Notes: generated by a model not told the origin, from the sequence alone. A DNA stretch of 64,000 nucleotides from Thermus hydrothermalis (GCF_022760925.1 NZ_JAKTNT010000009.1:1-64000); one strand, 5' to 3'. Shown: positions 1-8,809, numbered from the stretch's first letter. Program-made: numbers and translations.

Positions 1-3
1 TAC

Positions 4-87
4 ACCCCTTGGCCTCTCTCTTGGGGTGGTCCAAATTTGGGGCAGCACTTCAGGATGGTTGACGGCCCAGGAACCAAGGGGTAAAAT
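4..87 (+). promoter_or_regulatory. Promoter and possible operator of the sugar ABC operon
   Basis: TTGACG (59-64) and TAAAAT (82-87) are 17 bases apart, a near-consensus housekeeping promoter. A strong ribosome site AGGAGGT (108-114) lies five bases before the ATG at 120. Upstream is a perfect palindrome CCAAATTTGG (31-40). ACCCCTTGG (4-12) is inverted as CCAAGGGGT (74-82), the second arm falling between -35 and -10. This arrangement suits a sugar-responsive repressor, but no regulator gene is in the window. Confidence 0.75.
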
Positions 88-119
88 CTGCTTGGAAAAG
101 CTTCCATAGGAGGTTCCAT

Positions 120-1409
120 ATGAGGCGCAGGGAGTTTCTCCAGAAGGCGGGCGTGGGTTTAGCGGTGAGCTTGGTGTTGGGCCCGTCCGTGGTGCGGGCC
201 CAAGCGGGGCCCATCATCCGGGTGGCGGGCGATTCCACCGCCGTGGGGGAGGGCGGCCGCTGGATGAAGGAGATGGTGGAGGCCTGGGGGAAGAAGACGG
301 GCACCCGGGTGGAGTACATTGACTCCCCCGCGGACACCAACGACCGCCTGGCCCTCTACCAGCAGTACTGGGCGGCCAAAAGCCCCGATGTGGACGTCTA
401 CATGATTGACGTCATCTGGCCGGGCATCGTGGCCCCCCACGCCCTGGACCTGAAGCAGTACTTTAGCGAAGCCGAGCTTAAGGAGTTCTTCCCCCGCATC
501 GTCCAGAACAACACCATCCGGGGCAAGCTCACCTCCATCCCCTTCTTCACCGACGCCGGCATCCTTTACTACCGCACCGACCTCCTCCAGAAGTACGGCT
601 TCCAGAACCCGCCCCGTACCTGGGCCGAGCTGGAGCAGATGGCCCAGAAGGTCATGGAAGGCGAGCGCAGGGCGGGCAACCGGGACTTCTGGGGCTTCGT
701 CTTCCAGGGCAAGCCCTACGAGGGCCTCACCTGCGACGCCCTGGAATGGATCTACTCCCACAAGGGCGGGCGCATCGTAGAGCCCGATGGCACCATCAGC
801 GTAAATAACGGCCGGGCCGCTTTGGCCCTGAACACGGTCCGCCGTTACGTGGGCACCATCGCCCCCCAGGGCGTCACCTCCTACGCCGAGGAGGAGGCCA
901 GGAACGTCTGGCAGCAGGGCAACGCCCTCTTCATGCGCAACTGGCCCTACGCCTACGCCCTGGGCCAGGCGGAAGGGAGCCCCATCCGGGGCAAGTTCGC
1001 CGTGACCGTGTTGCCCAAGGGCGCCGCCGACGCCCCCAACGCCGCCACCCTGGGCGGATGGCAGCTCATGGTTTCCGCCTACAGCCGCTACCCCAAGGAG
1101 GCCGCTGACCTGGTCAAGTACCTGGCCTCCTACGAGGTGCAGAAGGACAACGCCGTGCGCCTTTCCCGCCTGCCCACCCGGCCCGCCCTCTACACGGATA
1201 AGGACGTTTTGGCCAAGAACCCGTGGTTCCGGAACCTCCTGCCCGTCTTCCAAAACGCCGTCTCCCGTCCCTCCGACGTGGCCGGGGCCAAGTACAACCA
1301 GGTTTCCGAGGCCATCTGGACCGAGGTGCACAGCGCCCTCACCGGCCGTAAGACGGGCGAGGCGGCGGTGCGGGACCTCGAGGCCCGCCTGCGCCGCATC
1401 CTGCGGTAG
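120..1409 (+). CDS. Sugar ABC transporter substrate-binding protein
   Basis: A 429-residue extracytoplasmic solute-binding protein of family 1, which captures a sugar for the two permeases that follow. The N-terminus carries a twin-arginine-like signal (RRREFLQK, then a hydrophobic run ending VVRAQA), so export may be by the Tat route. The body has the usual features of maltose/trehalose-type binding proteins: [17 protein letters not shown] near residue 140, a GGRIVEPDG segment, and late [27 protein letters not shown]. An alpha-glucoside ligand is likely given the family and the phosphoglucomutase gene nearby, but the ligand is inferred. Start ATG with a strong ribosome site at 108-114. A hairpin after the stop may let this gene be expressed above its permeases. 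Confidence 0.9.
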   Translation: MRRREFLQKAGVGLAVSLVLGPSVVRAQAGPIIRVAGDSTAVGEGGRWMKEMVEAWGKKTGTRVEYIDSPADTNDRLALYQQYWAAKSPDVDVYMIDVIWPGIVAPHALDLKQYFSEAELKEFFPRIVQNNTIRGKLTSIPFFTDAGILYYRTDLLQKYGFQNPPRTWAELEQMAQKVMEGERRAGNRDFWGFVFQGKPYEGLTCDALEWIYSHKGGRIVEPDGTISVNNGRAALALNTVRRYVGTIAPQGVTSYAEEEARNVWQQGNALFMRNWPYAYALGQAEGSPIRGKFAVTVLPKGAADAPNAATLGGWQLMVSAYSRYPKEAADLVKYLASYEVQKDNAVRLSRLPTRPALYTDKDVLAKNPWFRNLLPVFQNAVSRPSDVAGAKYNQVSEAIWTEVHSALTGRKTGEAAVRDLEARLRRILR

Positions 1410-1420
1410 GAAGCCCCTTT

Positions 1421-1453
1421 CCCGGGGGGCGGTAAGCCCCCCGGGTTTACCCT
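1421..1453 (+). terminator. Stem-loop fused to the promoter of the first permease gene
   Basis: CCCGGGGGGC (1421-1430) pairs with GCCCCCCGGG (1436-1445) around the loop GGTAA, then TTTA. The tail runs directly into TACCCT (1448-1453), a -10-like hexamer six bases before the ATG of the permease at 1460. The hairpin probably stops part of the transcription after the binding-protein gene while a leaderless promoter restarts it. Confidence 0.65.
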
Positions 1454-1459
1454 AAAGCC

Positions 1460-2335
1460 ATGCTTACCCAAAGGCAGGTCCGCCTGGCCTGGCTCCTGGT
1501 CCTCCCCACCCTTTTGGTAGTGGTCCTGGTGGCGGGCTATCCCCTGGCCCAGGTCTTCTACTGGTCCTTTTTCAAGGCCGACATCGCCTTCGTGGAGCCC
1601 CCGGAGTTCGTGGGCTTGGAAAACTACGTTTTCCTCCTCCAGGACCCGGATTTCCGCCAGGCCCTTTGGAACACGCTGAAGTTCACCCTAATATCCGTGA
1701 GCCTGGAAACCATCCTGGGATTGGCCATCGCCTTGGTCATCCACTCCAACTTTAGGGGCCGGGGCCTGGTGCGCGCCGCCATCCTCATCCCCTGGGCCAT
1801 CCCCACGGTGGTTTCCGCCAAGATGTGGCAGTGGATGCTCCACGACGTCTACGGGGTCATCAACGTCTTGGGGGTCAAGCTCGGCCTCCTCTCGCAGAAG
1901 GTGGCCTTTCTGGCCCGTCCCGAGCTCATCCTCCCCTCCATCATCGCCGTGGACGTGTGGAAGACCACACCCTTCATGGCCCTTCTCCTCCTGGCCGGGC
2001 TCCAGCTTATTCCCGAGGAGCTCTACGAGGCGGCCAGCATTGACGGGGCCACCCGTTGGCAGCAGTTCTGGACCATCACCCTGCCCCTCCTCACCCCCGC
2101 CCTGGTGGTGGCCCTCATCTTCCGCACCCTGGATGCCCTCCGGGTCTTTGACGTGATCTTCGTCATGAGCGGGGCGAACCCTGCCACCCGTTCCTTGGCC
2201 GTCTACAACCGCCAGACCCTCATTGACTTCCAAGACCTGGGCTACGGCTCGGCCATCAGCGTGGCCATTTTGGCGCTCATCTTCGCCTTCGTCCTCCTCT
2301 ACATGCGCACCTTAGGAAGGGAGGCCCTCAAATGA
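1460..2335 (+). CDS. Sugar ABC transporter permease (MalF/UgpA type)
   Basis: A 291-residue inner-membrane subunit with about six hydrophobic segments. The EAA loop that docks on the ATPase is seen at about residues 191-217 (EELYEAASIDGATRWQQFW followed by TLPLLTPALV). It pairs with the next permease to form the channel for the sugar delivered by the upstream binding protein. The ATPase is not in this window. That fits family knowledge, since carbohydrate importers of this type often share an MsmX/MalK-like ATPase encoded elsewhere. The start codon follows TACCCT by six bases with no ribosome site, so it is likely leaderless. Its stop overlaps the next start (ATGA, 2332-2335), so the two permeases are translationally coupled. 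Confidence 0.92.
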   Translation: MLTQRQVRLAWLLVLPTLLVVVLVAGYPLAQVFYWSFFKADIAFVEPPEFVGLENYVFLLQDPDFRQALWNTLKFTLISVSLETILGLAIALVIHSNFRGRGLVRAAILIPWAIPTVVSAKMWQWMLHDVYGVINVLGVKLGLLSQKVAFLARPELILPSIIAVDVWKTTPFMALLLLAGLQLIPEELYEAASIDGATRWQQFWTITLPLLTPALVVALIFRTLDALRVFDVIFVMSGANPATRSLAVYNRQTLIDFQDLGYGSAISVAILALIFAFVLLYMRTLGREALK

Positions 2336-3174
2336 AAGCCCTTTGGCGCGTGGCGAACCGGGGGCTTTTCTACCTCCTGGTGGTCTTCATCGTGGTCTAC
2401 AGCGTCTTCCCCTTCTACTGGGCGGTGATTTCCAGCTTCAAGCCCTCGGATGCCCTCTTTTCACCCGATCCGAGCTTCTTGCCCCTTCCCTTCACCCTGG
2501 AGCACTACAAAAACGTCTTCCTCCAGGCCAACTTTGGCCGCAACCTCCTAAACTCCCTCATCGTGGCCGGAGGGGCTACCCTGCTCTCCTTGGTGCTTGG
2601 GGTGCTGGCCGCCTACGCCTTGGGCCGGCTCCCTTTCCCCCCCAAAAACGCCGTGCTTTACATCGTCCTCGCCATGACCATGTTTCCCCAGATCTCGGTC
2701 CTGGGGGGGCTTTTCATGCTCCTAAGGCAAACCGGGCTTTTCAACACCCACCTGGGCCTCATCCTCACCTACCTCCTCTTCACCCTGCCCTTCACGGTGT
2801 GGGTGCTGGTAGGCTACTTCCGGGGGCTTCCCAGGGAGCTGGAGGAGGCGGCCTACGTGGACGGGGCTACCCCCTTGCAGACCCTCCTTCGGGTGATGCT
2901 CCCCCTCACCGGGCCCGGACTGGTGACCACGGGATTGTTGGCCTTCATCGCCGCCTGGAACGAGTACCTCTTCGCCCTCACCTTCACCGTGGGGGATGCG
3001 GTGAAGACCGTGCCCCCTGCCATCGCCAGCTTCGGCGGGGCCACGCCCTTTGAAATCCCCTGGGGCTCCATCATGGCGGCCAGTGTGGTGGTCACGGTGC
3101 CCCTGGTGGTCCTGGTCCTCATCTTCCAAGGGCGCATCGTGGCGGGGCTCACGGCGGGAGCGGTGAAGGGCTAG
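2332..3174 (+). CDS. Sugar ABC transporter permease (MalG/UgpE type)
   Basis: A 280-residue second permease subunit with six hydrophobic segments. The EAA loop reads [20 protein letters not shown], then [10 protein letters not shown] (about residues 168-198). The C-terminal part has the [12 protein letters not shown] segment typical of MalG-type proteins. It starts inside the stop of the preceding permease (four-base overlap). Its own stop TAG (3172-3174) shares the palindrome CTAG with the stop of phosphoglucomutase on the other strand, so the two convergent genes overlap by four bases with no terminator between them. Confidence 0.92.
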   Translation: MKALWRVANRGLFYLLVVFIVVYSVFPFYWAVISSFKPSDALFSPDPSFLPLPFTLEHYKNVFLQANFGRNLLNSLIVAGGATLLSLVLGVLAAYALGRLPFPPKNAVLYIVLAMTMFPQISVLGGLFMLLRQTGLFNTHLGLILTYLLFTLPFTVWVLVGYFRGLPRELEEAAYVDGATPLQTLLRVMLPLTGPGLVTTGLLAFIAAWNEYLFALTFTVGDAVKTVPPAIASFGGATPFEIPWGSIMAASVVVTVPLVVLVLIFQGRIVAGLTAGAVKG

Positions 3175-4745
3175 GCCAAGGCCCGCTCTAGGAGTTCCAA
3201 GGCGGCTTGGAGCACCGCTTCCAGGTGGGCTTCTCCCTGGAAGCTTTCGGCGTAGACCTTGGCCACGTCCTCGGTGCCGCTCGGCCTTACGGCGAACCAG
3301 GCGCTTTGGGTGACCACCTTTAGGCCCCCCAGGGGCTCCCCGTTTCCGGGGGCGCGGGTGAGCACCTGGAGGATGGGCTCCCCGGCGAGCTCTTTGTCCT
3401 GGATCTCCTCCGGGGAAAGCTGGGCCAGACGGGCCTTGGCCTCCGGGGCGATGGGGAAGTCCTTGCGGGCGTAATGGGGCCGGCCCAAGGCCTCGGCGAG
3501 GGCCTCGTAAAGGCGGTCTGGGGCCTCGCCCCGTTTGGCCTGGAGCTCGGCGGCAAGAAGCCCGAGGAGGATCCCGTCCTTGTCCGTGGAGAAGGGCCTC
3601 CCGTCAAAGCGCAGGAAGCTCGCCCCGGCGCTTTCCTCCCCGCCAAAGCCGAGCCACCCAGAAAGAAGCCCTTCCACGAAGTACTTAAAGCCCACGGGCG
3701 TTTCGTAGACCTCGCGGCCCAAGGCTTGGGCCACCCGGTCCAGAAGGGCGCTGGTCACGGCGGTCTTGCCCACCTTGGCCCCTGGCCAAGTGCGGGTGGT
3801 GTAGAGGTGGTGGACGGCGGCCGCCAGGTAGTGGTTGGGGTTCATGAGGCCCCGGGGCGTGACGATGCCGTGGCGGTCGGCGTCAGGGTCGTTGCCGATG
3901 GCCAGGTCAAACCGCTCCTTCAGCGCCAAAAGCCCCGCCATGGCGTAAGGGCTGGAGCAGTCCATGCGGATCTTGCCGTCGTGGTCGGGCGGCATGAAGC
4001 GGAAGGTGGGGTCCAGGGTGGGGTTCACCACCTCTAGGTTCAGGCGGTAGGCCTCCGCCAGGCGTTCCCATACCTTGAGGCTTGCCCCGCCCAGGGGGTC
4101 CACCCCGATCCTTAGGCCGCTTTCCCGGATGGCCTCGAGGTCCACCGCCTCCTTCACCTTCTCCACGTAGAGGCCGGCGAAGTCAAAGGGCTTGGCCCTT
4201 TCCTTGGCCGCTTTGAGGGGGATCCGCTTCACCCCTTTAAGCCCCTCCGCCAAAAGGGCGTTGGCCCGGGCCTCAATGGCCTTGGTGATGCGGGTGTCGG
4301 CGGGGCCGCCCGTGGGGGGGTTGTACTTGAAGCCCCCGTCCTCGGGGGGGTTGTGGCTTGGGGTGAGGAGGACCCCGTCCGCCTTGGCCTCGTGGCGGGC
4401 GTTGTGCTCCAGGATGGCTAAGGAAACGAGGGGCGTGGGGGTATACCCCTCCCCCACCTCCACGAACACCTCCACCCCGTTGGCGGCGAAGACCTCCAGG
4501 GCCGTGGCCCAGGCGGGGGTGGAAAGGGCGTGGGTGTCCTTGGCCAGGAAAAGGGGCCCCGTGGCCCCAAAGGAGGCCCTGAGGTCGGCGATGGCCTGGG
4601 CGATGGCCAGGACGTGGGCCTCGGTGAAGGTGCCCTTGAGGCTACTCCCCCGGTGGCCGCTGGTGCCGAAGGCCACCCGCTTTAGGGGGTCTTGCGGGTC
4701 GGGGGTTTCCTCGTAATACAGGGTGAGGAGTTGGACAAGATCCAT
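3171..4745 (-). CDS. pgm: Phosphoglucomutase (alpha-D-glucose phosphate-specific)
   Basis: A 524-residue cytoplasmic phosphohexomutase interconverting glucose 1-phosphate and glucose 6-phosphate. The N-terminus has [15 protein letters not shown]. The catalytic serine loop is [19 protein letters not shown] (about residues 125-145), the metal-binding loop is [10 protein letters not shown] (about 284), the sugar-binding loop [12 protein letters not shown] (about 369), and the phosphate loop [12 protein letters not shown] lies near the C-terminus. All key residues are present. TAAGAT (4757-4752) lies six bases before the ATG, so the message is probably leaderless. Beside the sugar importer, it would feed imported glucose units into glycolysis or glycogen metabolism. 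Confidence 0.95.
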   Translation of the reverse strand: MDLVQLLTLYYEETPDPQDPLKRVAFGTSGHRGSSLKGTFTEAHVLAIAQAIADLRASFGATGPLFLAKDTHALSTPAWATALEVFAANGVEVFVEVGEGYTPTPLVSLAILEHNARHEAKADGVLLTPSHNPPEDGGFKYNPPTGGPADTRITKAIEARANALLAEGLKGVKRIPLKAAKERAKPFDFAGLYVEKVKEAVDLEAIRESGLRIGVDPLGGASLKVWERLAEAYRLNLEVVNPTLDPTFRFMPPDHDGKIRMDCSSPYAMAGLLALKERFDLAIGNDPDADRHGIVTPRGLMNPNHYLAAAVHHLYTTRTWPGAKVGKTAVTSALLDRVAQALGREVYETPVGFKYFVEGLLSGWLGFGGEESAGASFLRFDGRPFSTDKDGILLGLLAAELQAKRGEAPDRLYEALAEALGRPHYARKDFPIAPEAKARLAQLSPEEIQDKELAGEPILQVLTRAPGNGEPLGGLKVVTQSAWFAVRPSGTEDVAKVYAESFQGEAHLEAVLQAALELLERALA

Positions 4746-4751
4746 GGCCCC

Positions 4752-4782
4752 ATCTTAAAGGGGGAGGCTCGAGGCCTCCCCC
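4752..4782 (-). terminator. Terminator of the foldase gene fused to the pgm promoter
   Basis: On the minus strand GGGGGAGGC and GCCTCCCCC (4782-4774 and 4768-4760) form a nine-pair stem with a five-base loop. TTTAAGAT follows, whose last six bases TAAGAT (4757-4752) are a -10 element six bases from the pgm start. One short DNA segment therefore appears to end the foldase transcript and start the pgm transcript. Confidence 0.7.
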
Positions 4783-4800
4783 CAGGACCGCCCCCAGGGC

Positions 4801-6606
4801 CTAGGGCTTAGCGGGGGTTTCCTGCGGAGCCTCCTTGGGCTTTTCCTCCGTTTTGGGGGTGAGTTCGGCCAGGACCTGGCTCAGGCGGTTCTCTATCTGG
4901 GCCTTCTTCCTGAGGTCCTGGATAAGCGCCTGGGCCTTGGCCTGCCGCTTTCTGGCGATCACCCCCTCGAGGGCCTCCTCCGCCACCTGGGCGTAGGGCT
5001 TCAGGACCTCGGCTTGGCGGTTCTTGATGAGGAGCACGGCGAAGGTGCCGTCCTCCAGCTTTACCACCTCGCTCACCTCGCCCAAAGGCCCCTCGGGGAA
5101 GGTTTCCTTCACCTTGAAGACCAAGCGGTCCAGGATGGCGGGGAGCTGGTTGGGGTTCACGGTGCCGTACTCCGTCACCGTTCCCTCCTGGGCCTTGGCC
5201 AGGGCCTGCAGGTCCCCGCCCCTCAAGGCGGCCTCGCGGAAGGCCTTGGCCTTGGCCTCGCTCTTGAAGACCACCCCTATCACCTCGGCGCTGGCGGGCA
5301 CGGTGAAGAGGGCGGGGTTTTCGGCGTAGTAGCGACGGGCCTCCTCCTCGGTGGCGGTCACGTCCCGGGTGGCGTAGAGCACGTAGGCCTGGGCGACCTC
5401 GTCCTTGCTGCCGATGAAGGGCTTGCCGCTTTTCTTGGCCTCCTCCACCAGGAGTTCCCGGTCAATGAGGCTTTCCAGGGTCTGGGGCAGGAAGAACTGC
5501 ACCGCCAGCTCCCCCAGGCCCTGCTGGATGAGGGCGGCGGTCTGCTGGTTGGAGAAGACGGGCTGGAGCACCTGGGAGAGGAGGATCTCCTGCCCGTTCA
5601 CCTTGGCCACCACGGGGTTTTCGTAGGCGTAGGGGCTGTCCTCGGCGAAGCGCACCTGGGCCTTCTTGCGAAGCTCTTCCAGGTAGGCCTCGAGGGCCCC
5701 GTTCCCTTTGGCCTGGGCTGCATCCTTCTCCACCTGGTCCTTGACCTCCTCAAAGCTCGGGGCCTTGGCGGGGAGGTACTCCTCTACTTTGACCAGGTAG
5801 TAGCGCCCCCCGGCCTCTATGGGCCCCACCAGACCCGGACCCTTGAGGGCGAAGACCGCCTCGGCCACCTTCTCGGGAAAGACCACCTTGGTCACGGGCT
5901 TGGGCTCCGTTTCCCCAGGGCCTGCCCCCAAGGCGCCCCCCTGCTCCGCCCCCACCTTGGAGTACTGCTTGGCCAAGGCGGCGAAGTCCTCCCCGGCCTT
6001 GGCCTTGGCGGCGACCTCCTCCGCCAGCTTCTTCTCGTCCACCACGATCTGCCGCGCCTTTACCCGGGGCTCGCCCTTGTAGCTTTCCTGGTGGACCTCA
6101 AAGTAGAAGCGCACCTCCTCCGGGGTGGGCTTGGCGCTGGCCCGGACCTGCTCCAGGCGCTTTTGGATCTGGAGTTGCGTCTTGATCTCTCCCCTAAGCT
6201 GCGCATCGGTGAAGCCGATCTGGTTGAGGAACTGCTCGTAGGCCTTCTTCTCCTTCAGGCCGTACTGCTCCCGGATGCGGTCCACCTCCTTGCGCACCTC
6301 GGCGCTCCCCACGCGGATGCGGGCGGCGTCCTGCTTCAGGGCTTCGGTGAAGATCACCTGTTCCAGGAAGTGGGTGTCCACCAGGGTCTTCAAAAGCCCC
6401 TCTGGGTTGGCGGCGTAGAGGGGGTCGTTCCCCTGGAGCCTCAGGAGGTCCAGCTCGTAAACCGCCTTCCCGTTCACCCATAGCACAGGCTTGCCCCGCA
6501 CCTGCTGCCCCGCCTGAGGGGTGAAGAGGAGGATGGCCCCCACGGCGAAGGCCAAGGCCAGTAGACCGAAGAGGATGGTGATGATCCGTTTGTTGATGCC
6601 AAACAC
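4801..6606 (-). CDS. Membrane-anchored SurA/PpiC-type peptidyl-prolyl isomerase
   Basis: A 601-residue foldase acting outside the cytoplasmic membrane. One hydrophobic anchor is at about residues 8-29. A SurA-N-like helical region (VNGKAVYELDLLRLQGNDPL) follows, then a parvulin domain at about 175-285 (KARQIVVDEKK, then GGALG, then FALKGPGLVGPIEAGGRYYLVKVEE). The arrangement repeats: a second SurA-N-like unit begins near residue 330 (AKVNGQEILLSQVL) and a more divergent parvulin-like unit runs from about 435 to 530. The tail is Lys/Pro/Glu-rich. The start is GTG (6606-6604), chosen because AAGGAGG (6622-6616) sits just upstream. The double architecture is like SurA, though the second domain looks degenerate. 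Confidence 0.85.
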   Translation of the reverse strand: MFGINKRIITILFGLLALAFAVGAILLFTPQAGQQVRGKPVLWVNGKAVYELDLLRLQGNDPLYAANPEGLLKTLVDTHFLEQVIFTEALKQDAARIRVGSAEVRKEVDRIREQYGLKEKKAYEQFLNQIGFTDAQLRGEIKTQLQIQKRLEQVRASAKPTPEEVRFYFEVHQESYKGEPRVKARQIVVDEKKLAEEVAAKAKAGEDFAALAKQYSKVGAEQGGALGAGPGETEPKPVTKVVFPEKVAEAVFALKGPGLVGPIEAGGRYYLVKVEEYLPAKAPSFEEVKDQVEKDAAQAKGNGALEAYLEELRKKAQVRFAEDSPYAYENPVVAKVNGQEILLSQVLQPVFSNQQTAALIQQGLGELAVQFFLPQTLESLIDRELLVEEAKKSGKPFIGSKDEVAQAYVLYATRDVTATEEEARRYYAENPALFTVPASAEVIGVVFKSEAKAKAFREAALRGGDLQALAKAQEGTVTEYGTVNPNQLPAILDRLVFKVKETFPEGPLGEVSEVVKLEDGTFAVLLIKNRQAEVLKPYAQVAEEALEGVIARKRQAKAQALIQDLRKKAQIENRLSQVLAELTPKTEEKPKEAPQETPAKP

Positions 6607-6636
6607 TTGACCGCCTCCTCCTTAGCGTGCTAGGAT
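6607..6636 (+). promoter_or_regulatory. Promoter of tRNA-Arg
   Basis: TTGACC (6607-6612) and TAGGAT (6631-6636) are 18 bases apart, with TGC directly before the -10 (extended -10). The tRNA begins 15 bases downstream. The same bases carry, on the other strand, the ribosome site of the divergent foldase gene. Confidence 0.7.
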
Positions 6637-6650
6637 AGCTCCCGCTGAGT

Positions 6651-6727
<77 letters not shown>

Positions 6728-6810
6728 TTTTTCTTTTTCCACCCCGGAAAGCCCGTAGCACGAAGGGATTTTAGCACACCTCCCGTGAGAAACGGGTTTA
6801 GGATGGAGGG

Positions 6811-7944
6811 GTGTTGCCCCTCCTCCTCGCCTGGCTTCACACGGTAAACGACCTCTTCTCCAACTTCCTCACCCCCCTTTTGCCCAAGCTCATGGCCCAT
6901 TTCGGGGTGGGCCTGGGCACGGCGGGGCTTCTCGTTTCCGTCTACTCCCTCACGGGAAGCCTCCTGCAGCCCTTCGCCGGCCTGGTGGCCGACCGGGTGG
7001 ACCGGAGGCTCCTCGCCGCCTTGGGCCCGGTGTTGGTGGCCTTGGGGATGGGCTCCTTGGGGCTTTGGCCTAGGTTTGAGGCCCTCCTCCTCGTCCTGGG
7101 CCTTGCGGGGCTGGGTTCGGCCCTGTTCCACGCCTCGGGGGCGAGCCTCGTGGGGGAGTTCGCCCCGGCCCACAGGCGGGGCTTTTGGCTTTCCTTCTTC
7201 GGCTCCGCCGGGTACCTGGGGCTTTCCCTAGGGCCCCTGGTGGCCCTTTTCGCCGTGGGGGCCTGGGGGCTGAAAGGGCTCATCCTCCTCACCCCCTTGG
7301 CCCTTCTTCCCGCCCTTTTCCTCCTCCGCCTCCCCCCGGTGCGGCAGAGGGGAAAGCCCGCGGGGCTAAAGGACTTCCTCCGGGTCTTCCGGGGGGATGT
7401 GGCCCGGCTTTGGGGCATGGCCACCTTGCGGAGCCTGGTCTTCATGAGCTTTTCCACCACCTTGCCCTACTGGTACGCCCAAAGGGGCCTCTCCGATGCC
7501 TACACCGCCTTTAGCCTTTCGGTCTATAGCTTTTCCGCCACTCTAGGGGCCTTTTTGGGCGGTACGCTTTCCGACCGCTTCGGGCGCAAGGCGGTGCTCA
7601 CCGGCACCCTGAGCGTTGGCCTTCCCCTCTACCTAGCCCTTCTCCTTTTGCCCCCGGAAAACCCCCTCTACCTGGTGCTCCTCGCCCTCACGGGGGCCCT
7701 GATGAACGCCGGCATCCCCGTGGCCGTGGCCTTGGCCCAGGAGCTAGAGCCCACCCAGACCGCCACGGTTTCCGGCCTTCTCATGGGTTTCACCTGGGGC
7801 TTCGCCGGGCTTTTTTACGCCCCCATCGGCCACCTGATTGAGCGCTTTGGGGTGATGCCCGTCCTTTTGGCCTTGGGGGCCCTCCTCCTGCCCGCCTGGG
7901 AGCTCGCCCGGAGGGTGCGGGGGGTGAGGCCCCAGGAAGCGTAA
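6811..7944 (+). CDS. MFS transporter, fosmidomycin-resistance (Fsr)-like
   Basis: A 377-residue major facilitator with about 12 hydrophobic segments. The start LLAWLHTVNDLFSNFLTPLLPKL resembles the Fsr subgroup. The loop between helices 2 and 3 has ADRVDRR, and the equivalent in the second half is GGTLSDRFGRKAV, the classic MFS signature. The substrate is unknown. The start GTG (6811) lies six bases after TAGGAT (6799-6804), indicating a leaderless message; TTG at 6814 is an alternative start. A small hairpin CCCGT/ACGGG (6782-6796) lies just upstream. The stop TAA (7942-7944) forms the first half of the -10 hexamer of the following gene. Confidence 0.85.
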   Translation: MLPLLLAWLHTVNDLFSNFLTPLLPKLMAHFGVGLGTAGLLVSVYSLTGSLLQPFAGLVADRVDRRLLAALGPVLVALGMGSLGLWPRFEALLLVLGLAGLGSALFHASGASLVGEFAPAHRRGFWLSFFGSAGYLGLSLGPLVALFAVGAWGLKGLILLTPLALLPALFLLRLPPVRQRGKPAGLKDFLRVFRGDVARLWGMATLRSLVFMSFSTTLPYWYAQRGLSDAYTAFSLSVYSFSATLGAFLGGTLSDRFGRKAVLTGTLSVGLPLYLALLLLPPENPLYLVLLALTGALMNAGIPVAVALAQELEPTQTATVSGLLMGFTWGFAGLFYAPIGHLIERFGVMPVLLALGALLLPAWELARRVRGVRPQEA

Positions 7945-7953
7945 GATGGCTTT

Positions 7954-8760
7954 ATGAGAATCCTCTTGGCCACGGATGGCTCCCCCCAGGCCCGGGGAGC
8001 GGAGGTGCTGGCGGAGTGGCTTGGCTACAAGCTCGGTGCCAAGCTGGTGATCCTCTTCGTGCGGGATGTGCGGCTCGTGCGGGTGCCGGAGCTTTTGGAC
8101 TTCGGCGCCCTCACCATCCCCGTGCCCGTTTACCGGGAGGAGTTGGAAAAGGCCCTCACTGCCAAAGGGGAGGCCCTCCTCGCCCGCCTGGCCCAAAGCG
8201 CCCAGGAGGCGGGTATCCCCGTGGAAACCCTTATGGAAACCGGGCTTCCCCACGAAGCCATCCTCCGCCACGCCCGCACCGCCGATCTCCTCGTCCTCGG
8301 GCGGAGCGGGGAGGCCCACGGGGGAAGCTTCGCTGGCCTAGGGAGCACCGTGGACCGGGTGCTGAGGGCTTCCCCCACCCCGGTGCTTTTGGCCCCCGTG
8401 GACTACGTGGAGCTCACGGGGGCCCTTTTGGGCTACAACGCATCGGAAAGCGCCGTGCGCGCCCTGCACACCCTGGCCCAGTTGGCCAAGCCCCTGGGGC
8501 TTGCCGTGCGGGTGGTGAGCGTGCACGACGACCCGGTGCAGGCCTCGGCCTGGGCCCTCGAGGCCGAAACCTACCTCAAGGACCAGGGCATCCCCGCCGA
8601 GGCCTTGGCCTTTTCCGGCGACCCGGCGGAGCACCTCCTTTCCCTCCAGGGCCCGGAGGACCTGTTGGCCCTGGGAGCCCCGGTGCGGCGGCTCGTGCTG
8701 GGGAGCACGGCGGAGTACGTGGTGCGCCACGCCGTGGGCCCGGTCCTCACCGTGCGATAA
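7954..8760 (+). CDS. Tandem universal stress protein (UspA family)
   Basis: 268 residues holding two Usp domains (about 1-148 and 149-268). The first has the ATP-type signature LVLGRSG, ten residues, then GST (about 112-130) and the usual N-terminal strand RILLATDGSPQARGAEVL. The second keeps the ends (LLGYNASESAVRALHTL and LVLGSTAEYVV) but lacks the intermediate glycine signature, so it may be a structural partner. The role is presumed cytoplasmic stress adaptation. The -10 hexamer TAAGAT (7942-7947) is six bases before the ATG and includes the stop codon of the MFS gene. The neighbouring CBS protein is a common partner of Usp genes. Confidence 0.9.
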   Translation: MRILLATDGSPQARGAEVLAEWLGYKLGAKLVILFVRDVRLVRVPELLDFGALTIPVPVYREELEKALTAKGEALLARLAQSAQEAGIPVETLMETGLPHEAILRHARTADLLVLGRSGEAHGGSFAGLGSTVDRVLRASPTPVLLAPVDYVELTGALLGYNASESAVRALHTLAQLAKPLGLAVRVVSVHDDPVQASAWALEAETYLKDQGIPAEALAFSGDPAEHLLSLQGPEDLLALGAPVRRLVLGSTAEYVVRHAVGPVLTVR

Positions 8761-8766
8761 GGGGTA

Positions 8767-8808
8767 GGGTCCCTTGGTATAATGGACCCCTAAAGGGAAA
8801 GGGGGTCC
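8767..8808 (+). promoter_or_regulatory. Extended -10 promoter framed by an inverted repeat (CBS gene)
   Basis: TATAAT (8778-8783) is a perfect -10 with TG at 8775-8776, so it is an extended -10. There is no good -35. GGGTCC (8767-8772) and GGACCC (8784-8789) are inverted and flank it. A third related arm, GGGGTCC (8802-8808), could pair with GGACCCC (8784-8790) in the mRNA and cover the ribosome site. Confidence 0.65.
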
Positions 8809-8809
8809 C

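Noticed and set aside
159..1331. Long open frame antisense to the sugar-binding protein gene (390 codons)
   Set aside because: The translation is low-complexity Gly/Val/His/Pro-rich and is the expected shadow of a GC-rich gene with biased third positions. The plus strand has a clear promoter, ribosome site and protein family.
5014..6483. Long open frame antisense to the foldase gene (489 codons)
   Set aside because: Leu/Gly/His-rich shadow with no motif; the minus-strand foldase has a signal anchor and recognisable parvulin domain.
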